Positions 4,659 through 9,527 of a DNA stretch of 9,527 nt are shown here, in pieces. Both the position numbers and the translations under genes were made by a program. The notes under the pieces are model-generated. The model made no database searches, had not been told where the DNA came from, and saw only the letters and a program-made list of their open reading frames with translations. Numbering within the stretch: position 1 is the stretch's first letter; every line of letters starts with the position of its first letter. This DNA is from Nitrospirota bacterium. GTDB taxonomy: Bacteria > Nitrospirota_A > Leptospirillia > Leptospirillales > Leptospirillaceae. Where the stretch lies: contig JAJYPO010000082.1 in the NCBI GenBank assembly GCA_021795275.1, positions 1 to 9,527 of the forward strand, given 5' to 3'.

Positions 4659-6128
4659 ATGTTCTTCCGGACGTTAAGGAAAGCCTATCTGATCGGAACC
4701 CTCGTTCTTCTCGCCTCCTGCCAGACGGCGGGAGGCGACTTTGTGGCCTCTCCCGACTCATCGGGGGGCGGAGGCGAGGGCTCGTCTTCGTCTGGATCGA
4801 GCCTTTTCGGGAGCATGGCCGGATCCGTATCGGCCGGAAATCGGGAAGAAGGCGCAGGGGGGCCGCCCAACCTCGGCCCTCTTCGGATCGGGGTTTACTG
4901 CGCCTTCATCGTCGACCGCCCCTGCCAGGACTCTGCCGGAGCGATCATCCGGACCATCCGGAGAATCGGGAGCCGCCCCCGGCTCCTCTCCTCGGAAGAT
5001 GCCGGCTCCGGAACCGGGGTGGTCGACATGATCGTCCGGATCTCCTACTACGAGGGGCTGATCGGAGTCACCGACACCGCCGAGGCCGTCTCGTCCTACA
5101 ACGGACAGACCCTGTTCCGACTGTCGGCATCGGGGTCAGGCGACTCGGCGATGAGGAAGCTCAATGCCTCGGTCAGCCGGATCCTCCGGAAAAACTTTAT
5201 TGTCGGCGCGAGCCTTTACAGAAGCCTCGCCGCGGAGCGCCCCTCCAACGTCGCCCGACGTCAGGGAAACCTCTCCCCGGCGACGCCGGCCTCTCCCCCC
5301 TCAGCAAACGTCGCCTCCAGGAAAAGCCCGAAGGCGTTTGAGACGCTTTCCCATGCCGATCTCCCCGACTACCGCCTCCCGGCGCAAAAAGATGCCTATG
5401 CCATTGTCATCGGAATCGAAAGGTATCTGACCCAGGTGCCGGATGCCACCTATGCCCGGCGGGATGCCTTTGCGGTAAGGCGACATCTTCTGGCGATGGG
5501 ATTTGCCGAGCGCCATATCCACCTGATCGTCGACCGGGATGCCACCCAGGCCGCGATCAAGTCCGAACTCCGCTGGCTTCGGAATAATACCGACAGAAAC
5601 TCGCTCGTGTTCTTTTACTTTTCAGGCCATGGCGCTCCCGATCCCGCCTCCCGGCAAGCCTATCTCGTGACCTCCGACACACGTCTCGACGATCTCGCCG
5701 ACTCGGCCTTTCCCCTGAAAGCCCTCTACCGTTCGCTCGACCGTCTTCCCGCCGGCAATGTGATCGTGGCTTTGGATTCTTGCTTTTCGGGGGCGGGAGG
5801 ACGCTCCGTCCTGGAAACGGGGAGCCGTCCTCTGGTGGCGGTTCGCACGGGAACCGGCGCACTGGGAAAGACGGTGGCCCTGGCCGCTGCGGCAAACGAC
5901 CAGATATCGGGCATCCTTCGCAGGAAGGAGCACGGGGTGTTCACCTACTACCTCCTCCAGTCCTTCAACCGGAAGTTCTCCCGGGCTTCGGGGCAAGGAG
6001 TCCCCCTCTCCGAGATCTATGCCTATGTGAAGCCGCGGGTCGAGGACTCGTCCCGCCGCCACAACCGGACGCAGATCCCCCAGATTCTCTTCCAGACGAG
6101 CGACCCCTCCCGCACCTACCTGAAGTAG
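4659..6128 (+). CDS. Lipid-anchored caspase-like (peptidase C14) protein
   Basis: The product has 489 residues. The signal MFFRTLRKAYLIGTLVLLASC ends in a canonical lipobox LASC (C21), so the protein should be exported and lipid-anchored. Residues 27-70 are a Gly/Ser-rich linker. Residues about 73-190 form an N-terminal domain I do not recognise. A Pro/Ser-rich linker follows, then a caspase fold from about 244 to 480: AYAIVIGIERY opens the sheet, DATYARRDAFAVRRHL follows, then FFYFSGHG with His324 and ALDSCFSG with Cys375, the family's catalytic dyad. The region after the dyad (ALAAAANDQIS, HGVFTYYLLQ) is also typical. The family cleaves proteins after basic or acidic residues; the specificity here is not evident. 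AGGAGGAG lies seven to nine bases before the ATG. An outer-membrane or periplasmic location is inferred; most characterised bacterial caspase-like proteins are cytosolic, which makes the lipobox notable. Confidence 0.88.
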   Translation: MFFRTLRKAYLIGTLVLLASCQTAGGDFVASPDSSGGGGEGSSSSGSSLFGSMAGSVSAGNREEGAGGPPNLGPLRIGVYCAFIVDRPCQDSAGAIIRTIRRIGSRPRLLSSEDAGSGTGVVDMIVRISYYEGLIGVTDTAEAVSSYNGQTLFRLSASGSGDSAMRKLNASVSRILRKNFIVGASLYRSLAAERPSNVARRQGNLSPATPASPPSANVASRKSPKAFETLSHADLPDYRLPAQKDAYAIVIGIERYLTQVPDATYARRDAFAVRRHLLAMGFAERHIHLIVDRDATQAAIKSELRWLRNNTDRNSLVFFYFSGHGAPDPASRQAYLVTSDTRLDDLADSAFPLKALYRSLDRLPAGNVIVALDSCFSGAGGRSVLETGSRPLVAVRTGTGALGKTVALAAAANDQISGILRRKEHGVFTYYLLQSFNRKFSRASGQGVPLSEIYAYVKPRVEDSSRRHNRTQIPQILFQTSDPSRTYLK

Positions 6129-6139
6129 AACAAGCGTAT

Positions 6140-6496
6140 TTATTCAGAAAAGCAGGGAGCCCAGCAGTCGTGGATGAGGCGCCCCCGGAAGCGGGGGAGG
6201 AGGTCGAACTCGGAGAGGGCGATCCCTCCCCTGTGTGCATGGACCCCGTACCAGGTGAGCGTGGGGGTGGAGAGGACATGAAGCCAGGAGAGAGAGCCCT
6301 CGACCCGGATTCCGGTCTCGTCCGCATTGGCGAGAGGGGCCTTGAGGAGCTCCTGCTCGAGGGCGTGGGAAAACGCGTCGAGCGATGGGTCCGCATCGAC
6401 AATGATCTTCTGGATGGTGGCGGGGCTGACAGGGGCCCCGAAGAGATCCCGGCACATTTGGGAGAGGAGGTGGCGAGCAGTTATCGGGAACAGAGC
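6140..6496 (-). pseudogene. IS66-family transposase fragment
   Basis: The minus frame encodes about 118 residues that read as the central catalytic part of an IS66 TnpC transposase: DLFGAPVSPATI, then ANADETGIRVEG with the first catalytic Asp, SWLHVLSTPTLTWYGVHAHRG, and LLPRFRGRLIHDCWAPCF with the second Asp. The N-terminal zinc-binding region, the final catalytic Glu and the C-terminus are missing, and a TAA closes the frame right after the second motif. Upstream, a TAG interrupts the frame at 6497-6499. TnpA and TnpB are absent, so this is a dead remnant just downstream of the caspase gene. The right edge of the remnant is near 6500-6511. Confidence 0.82.
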
Positions 6497-6534
6497 CTAT
6501 CGAAATGGTAGGGGGCTCATTCCATAAGGCCCTT

Positions 6535-6548
6535 AACTGGATCCAGTT
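6535..6548. promoter_or_regulatory. 14-bp perfect palindrome
   Basis: AACTGGATCCAGTT is a perfect palindrome 12 bases before the conserved leader hairpin. A related 12-bp palindrome, ATTGGATCCAAT, overlaps the start of the other hairpin-bearing lipoprotein gene (2997-3008). It could be an operator, but chance is not excluded. Confidence 0.25.
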
Positions 6549-6559
6549 GTTCCTGTGAG

Positions 6560-6588
6560 GCAGGAGAACGGAACAGGACTTCTCCTGC
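6560..6588 (+). promoter_or_regulatory. Conserved leader hairpin, copy B
   Basis: A nine-pair perfect stem GCAGGAGAA/TTCTCCTGC encloses the 11-base loop CGGAACAGGAC. The loop differs from copy A (3046-3073) at only the last base. In the stem, a G-C pair of copy A is A-T here and a U-G pair is C-G, which keeps the pairing. It lies 124 bases upstream of the lipoprotein start at 6713, and T-rich sequence follows about 15 bases later, as in copy A. This indicates a shared structured leader, by inference regulatory. Confidence 0.55.
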
Positions 6589-6712
6589 GATGGAATGCTT
6601 TCGTTTTTTTCAGTTTTTCATGTTCGATGAGACCGTTAGGACAGAAGGGTGGTTATACCATCACTTTTCTGAACCGCATGTTTTCGTTTTCACACTTTTC
6701 AAGGAGGCAATC

Positions 6713-7864
6713 ATGGAAGGATGGAATCGTCATGTTTGCATGTGGCTCAAGAATCACCGAGTTCCGAGTTTCTTCTTCGGGGGGGTCTTTCTTGCGACCT
6801 TGGCCGCCTGTGGGGGGGGAGGCAGCTCTTCCGGTAGCGGGGGCGGGCTCAGTGGAACGACTGCCACCGCCGCACAGACGGTCGGTACCACAGCAAGCCA
6901 AAGTCTGAGCAGTGCTTCGTCAGGGTTGACCGCCACGAATACGACCAGTTCTCCATCCCCCCCGTTCAACTTCACCCATTTTCTGATCACTCATGCAGCC
7001 AAGATCATTGCGGCACACAACACCTCCCCCAGCGTGAGTTCTGTAAACCTGGACAAGGCCGTTCTTTTAGCGAAGAGCACGGGCTCTTCCCTCCGCGGCC
7101 AGATCCGGTCGTTTTCACCTTCCACTTATCCGGAGCCATGCACTTCAGGAAGCGGAACGGTATCAATGAGTTTCAGTGGTACCTCGATATCCATGACGTC
7201 TACATACTCTAGTTGTGCGATAGGCGGAGTGACCATGAATGGCACAATGAGCATGAGTATGAGCGGATTAAATTCGTCGGCTCCGCTAGCGTCCTGTGGG
7301 AGTGTTTATTACTTTAACGGGACAGGTTTTACCGTTCACTTGACTTTTTCTAAGTTTTCGGTCACGCCTCCCTCGGGAGATACCGCTATGACGATGGGAG
7401 GCGGCATCGACATGACCGTTTCCGGAAGTTGTAACCCTTCTGCTGGTACGGCCAACTATTCGATCACTGAAAAAGTCCCGACGGGCGGATGGACCATGAC
7501 CTCCTCGGCCGCAACCATCGATATCACTGCGATGAATTTCGCTTTCACTCTTACCGATAGTAATGCGACCGGCCTTCCCATAAGAGAACAACTGTCCGGA
7601 AGTATGACTGTTTCCAATTCCGTTCTTGCTGGAACCCCGTTTTCTGGGGCTCTGGTTATAAAGATCTCACCTGCCTTAGTCGTCGACATTTCATCTTCGA
7701 ACGCTCTTTCCGTGCAATCGGGAGGGATCATAAATGTTAACGATTCCAGCAACGGTAATACCATGGTGATCACAGCTGAAGCTGGAAACACTGTTCAGGT
7801 CGTCACCGATATTTCTGGAACGACGAGTACGGCTTCGGAACCCTTTAGCAGTTTCTGGATCTGA
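6713..7864 (+). CDS. Ser/Thr/Gly-rich predicted surface lipoprotein
   Basis: The product has 383 residues. A signal (FFFGGVFLATLAAC) has a canonical lipobox LAAC with cysteine 33 and is followed by a Gly/Ser tract, a typical flexible tether. The mature protein is about a third Ser, Thr and Gly. It has repeated beta-strand patterns such as GTVSMSFSGTSISMT with a cysteine and then NGTMSMSMSG, again around MTMGGGIDMTVSGSC, and four spaced cysteines that could form two disulfides. This looks like a beta-rich surface protein; I know no named family for it. The ATG at 6713 is set by AGGAGG five bases upstream; the frame is open further upstream (to 6590) but without a signal or site. It precedes the DUF3443-type gene by 91 bases on the same strand and may be co-transcribed with it. 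Its leader carries conserved hairpin copy B. Confidence 0.8.
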   Translation: MEGWNRHVCMWLKNHRVPSFFFGGVFLATLAACGGGGSSSGSGGGLSGTTATAAQTVGTTASQSLSSASSGLTATNTTSSPSPPFNFTHFLITHAAKIIAAHNTSPSVSSVNLDKAVLLAKSTGSSLRGQIRSFSPSTYPEPCTSGSGTVSMSFSGTSISMTSTYSSCAIGGVTMNGTMSMSMSGLNSSAPLASCGSVYYFNGTGFTVHLTFSKFSVTPPSGDTAMTMGGGIDMTVSGSCNPSAGTANYSITEKVPTGGWTMTSSAATIDITAMNFAFTLTDSNATGLPIREQLSGSMTVSNSVLAGTPFSGALVIKISPALVVDISSSNALSVQSGGIINVNDSSNGNTMVITAEAGNTVQVVTDISGTTSTASEPFSSFWI

Positions 7865-7881
7865 TTCCTTGGATTGTTTAT

Positions 7882-7929
7882 CTCCATGCCCCTGCCAGAA
7901 TTCTTTTTTGGGCTTACGGGGGCATGGAG
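7882..7929 (+). promoter_or_regulatory. 12-bp intercistronic hairpin
   Basis: CTCCATGCCCCT (7882-7893) pairs with GGGGGCATGGAG (7918-7929), with only one T-G wobble, around a 24-base loop containing TTTTTT. It starts 18 bases after the lipoprotein stop and ends 26 bases before the preferred start of the next gene. With no T-run after the stem, it is more likely an mRNA-stabilising or processing structure that sets different expression for the two genes than a strong terminator. Confidence 0.5.
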
Positions 7930-7955
7930 CCTTCCGTTCATCGGAACAATGCGTT

Positions 7956-9200
7956 ATGGAATGTGCAAGTCTCCCGTTCGTCGATTTCACACTTTCCCCT
8001 TTTCTGGGATCCTTTCTCCGTGCTCTTTGGCAATGTTCGTATTTAGCGGTGGTGGCTGTTTTGTGCGGCCTATTCTCCGGTTGCGACAATCCCGTATTCT
8101 CGGAAAATAGTGGCAACCGTTTGCCGGTAACGGTCGGGGTTGGACTCGACACCTCGCAAAATGCTCGATTTGATATCAACATCCCCACAGTATCGCTCAT
8201 TGTCTGCCCTCCGGGCGATGAAAACCGGTGCCGTCGGATAGACCATATTCTCCTCGACACGGGTTCGTCGGGGTTGCGGATCTTCAGGAGTGTTCTTCCC
8301 TTTAATCCTCCTCCATTACGGGTCAAGGGAAAGAGGGTTTTTGAGTGTCTCCCATTCGGGACTGCGAATCTTTGGGGCTTTTTGGGGTCTTTGGATGTTC
8401 GAATGGGGGGGGAGCCCGTGATCCGATCAGTTCCTGTTCAGATCATAGGAAGGAACCCAGTTCCTTCTCATCGACTGATTCTTCCTCCGACATGTGTTCA
8501 AAGGGTGCCGAATAAACCGGAAGATACCTATGCAGGCTTCAATGGCATTTTGGGAGTAGCTCCTCAGAAATACGACAATGGCTTTACCTATATTTGCAAA
8601 GAAAGTCGCTGCTTTCTTTGGGCTCCACAGCCCTCCTTTCGGGTTCCTAATCCTGTTATGCTCCTTCCCGTGGACAATAACGGAATTGTTCTTTCGTTTC
8701 CCCAAGTTCCTATGGAAGGAAGCGGCCCGATTTCAGGAGAAATACGTTTTGGTATCTGGACCCGGACCAACAACCAGATTCCTTCCGATACCACGATCTA
8801 CCGTTTGGATGGAGCCGGATACTTCAGAGCGTTCGTGAACCATTCCTGGATTCCGGTTAAGGCCGATTCCGGGACAAATTTTTTTCTAGTGCCTTTTCTT
8901 CCCTCTCAGTTCCCATCTTGTCCTCAGCCAATTCCTTCGTTTGTCTGTCCTTCCAGACCCTCATTTTTTCCTCTTGTTCTCAGAGGGGCCGGCGAATCAT
9001 CTGTGGGATTCATCAATCTTCCGGTGGGAGATGCCAGAGTCCTACTTACAAAAAAACAAATCGTCATTCCAGGGATTTTGCTTAGAGGAAAAATCTTCCA
9101 GTTCCCAGTAATAGGTCTAGGACTTCCATTTTTTTTGGGGAGATCAGTATATATTCTGTATCAGGATGACCTCCGGGCAGCGGGAATTGGCTACCAGTAG
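7956..9200 (+). CDS. DUF3443-type, aspartic-protease-like predicted lipoprotein
   Basis: The product has 414 residues. A hydrophobic segment, YLAVVAVLCGLFSGC, gives a probable lipobox (cysteine 43, with Phe at -3, so not perfect). The mature part opens with a beta-rich region and carries ILLDTGSSGLRIF with Asp101, and later KADSGTNFF with Asp304. The two D-[ST]-G motifs about 200 residues apart match the bilobal aspartic-protease layout that DUF3443 proteins share; YAGFNGILGVA between them is also typical of the family. Activity is not proven for this family. ATG 7956 is taken as start because an upstream TTG (7869) would put the intercistronic hairpin inside the gene; neither has a strong ribosome binding site, so the start is uncertain. 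Pairing with the upstream Ser/Thr-rich lipoprotein suggests a joint envelope role. Confidence 0.78.
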   Translation: MECASLPFVDFTLSPFLGSFLRALWQCSYLAVVAVLCGLFSGCDNPVFSENSGNRLPVTVGVGLDTSQNARFDINIPTVSLIVCPPGDENRCRRIDHILLDTGSSGLRIFRSVLPFNPPPLRVKGKRVFECLPFGTANLWGFLGSLDVRMGGEPVIRSVPVQIIGRNPVPSHRLILPPTCVQRVPNKPEDTYAGFNGILGVAPQKYDNGFTYICKESRCFLWAPQPSFRVPNPVMLLPVDNNGIVLSFPQVPMEGSGPISGEIRFGIWTRTNNQIPSDTTIYRLDGAGYFRAFVNHSWIPVKADSGTNFFLVPFLPSQFPSCPQPIPSFVCPSRPSFFPLVLRGAGESSVGFINLPVGDARVLLTKKQIVIPGILLRGKIFQFPVIGLGLPFFLGRSVYILYQDDLRAAGIGYQ

Positions 9201-9242
9201 ACTTTGGCGATGGGAGGTATCTCACCACCCCCCCTTGGGCTC

Positions 9243-9275
9243 AAAAAAAACCGGGGATCTTTTCGTTCCCCCAGG
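9243..9275 (-). terminator. Intrinsic terminator after the ISL3-type transposase
   Basis: On the minus strand GGGGA and TCCCC, extended by CC/GG after a small bulge, form a stem with a nine-base loop. Eight T residues follow directly (complement of the A run 9243-9250). It lies about 70 bases beyond the transposase stop. The plus strand has no T-run after the stem, so it acts mainly on minus-strand transcripts. Confidence 0.6.
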
Positions 9276-9343
9276 AGGATTTCAAAGTCCGGGCACATGA
9301 CGTCAAACTATGGGTAGCGGCTCCAGGGTTGAAATTCGCTCAT

Positions 9344-9527
9344 TCAAGGGGTGCAAGCCTGAATGATTTTGAGCTTTTTGACGTCCTTGTCCCTATATCC
9401 ATAGGCTCTCCGTATGACGTTTTTTGCCTTTTGGTTCGTGGATTCACCGTCCCCCAAAGGAACTTTCCTGTCGCAGGAGGACAGGATGCCGTCGAGGTGC
9501 TCTTCCACCATGGCGGCAAACTTCTTG
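9344..9527 (-). CDS. ISL3-family transposase, C-terminal part (cut by window edge)
   Basis: Sixty codons plus a stop are visible. The sequence ESTNQKAKNVIRRAYGYRDKD followed by KKLKIIQACTP matches the conserved end of ISL3 (IS204/IS1001/IS1165) transposases, in which the E-x-x-N-x-K motif holds the last catalytic Glu and RRAYGYRD follows it. The rest of the gene lies beyond the window. The terminal repeat of this IS should fall in 9201-9343, but I cannot place it without its other end. Confidence 0.72.
   Translation of the reverse strand, partial: KKFAAMVEEHLDGILSSCDRKVPLGDGESTNQKAKNVIRRAYGYRDKDVKKLKIIQACTP

Noticed and set aside
6489..6510. Similarity between the IS66 remnant edge (AACAGAGCCT) and the arm of the 2186-2373 element
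   Set aside because: Only ten consecutive bases match and the rest diverges quickly; chance cannot be excluded and the IS66 side is coding sequence.
5780..6511. A 243-residue open frame on the plus strand across the caspase C-terminus and the IS66 remnant
   Set aside because: It overlaps the caspase gene in another frame and is antisense to the IS66 fragment; its translation is Gly/Arg/Pro-rich and unlike a real protein.
6590..6712. Upstream in-frame extension of the Ser/Thr-rich lipoprotein
   Set aside because: The extension has no ribosome binding site and would bury the lipoprotein signal behind about 41 residues; AGGAGG fixes the start at 6713.
7691..8326. A 211-residue open frame on the minus strand
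   Set aside because: It is antisense to the two plus-strand lipoprotein genes, which have signals, conserved motifs and proper starts.
1..9527. CRISPR array or rRNA gene
   Set aside because: No regularly spaced direct repeats and no rRNA-like conserved segments were seen anywhere in the window.

Overview
The window is an accessory region of a Gram-negative bacterium. Every intact gene that is not part of a mobile element encodes a predicted exported lipoprotein, and these genes sit among mobile-element remnants. Fairly high G+C in the genes, strong GGAGG-type ribosome binding sites and lipoboxes fit a Gram-negative host. Leptospirillum-like acidophiles would be one guess, but nothing here proves a taxon.

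Left part (1-2500): a complete ISKra4-family insertion sequence (136-1938) with 23-bp terminal inverted repeats. Its transposase reads leftward and appears to carry an extra C in a C8 run, which puts the start with the best ribosome binding site out of frame. The IS abuts the 3' end of a group II intron: the last codons of an HNH-type intron-encoded protein (1939-2037), a recognisable catalytic domain V (2086-2120) and a probable domain VI. Next comes a 188-bp element bounded by 37-bp imperfect inverted repeats (2186-2373), then a gene-poor stretch.

Middle part (2500-6130): a small lipoprotein gene on the minus strand (2690-2998), with a structured leader and a likely terminator, diverges from a three-gene plus-strand operon. 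That operon has a good -10/-35 promoter (3380-3407) and encodes three lipoproteins. The first two are of unknown function and the third is a 489-residue lipoprotein with a C-terminal caspase-like (peptidase C14) domain that keeps its His-Cys dyad. A solo inverted repeat resembling the ISKra4 ends lies in the divergent region.

Right part (6130-9527): an IS66 transposase fragment, a leader with a conserved hairpin, a Ser/Thr/Gly-rich lipoprotein (6713-7864), and a DUF3443-type, aspartic-protease-like lipoprotein (7956-9200) with an inverted-repeat hairpin between the two genes. The window ends in the C-terminal part of an ISL3-family transposase on the minus strand, followed by an intrinsic terminator.

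The most interesting points are three. First, an envelope-anchored caspase-like protein is encoded with two small lipoproteins and lies near an aspartic-protease-like lipoprotein. Second, a leader hairpin with an almost invariant 11-nt loop and compensatory stem changes occurs upstream of two unrelated lipoprotein genes, in the same sense relative to each. Third, six lipoprotein genes sit in one IS-rich block.
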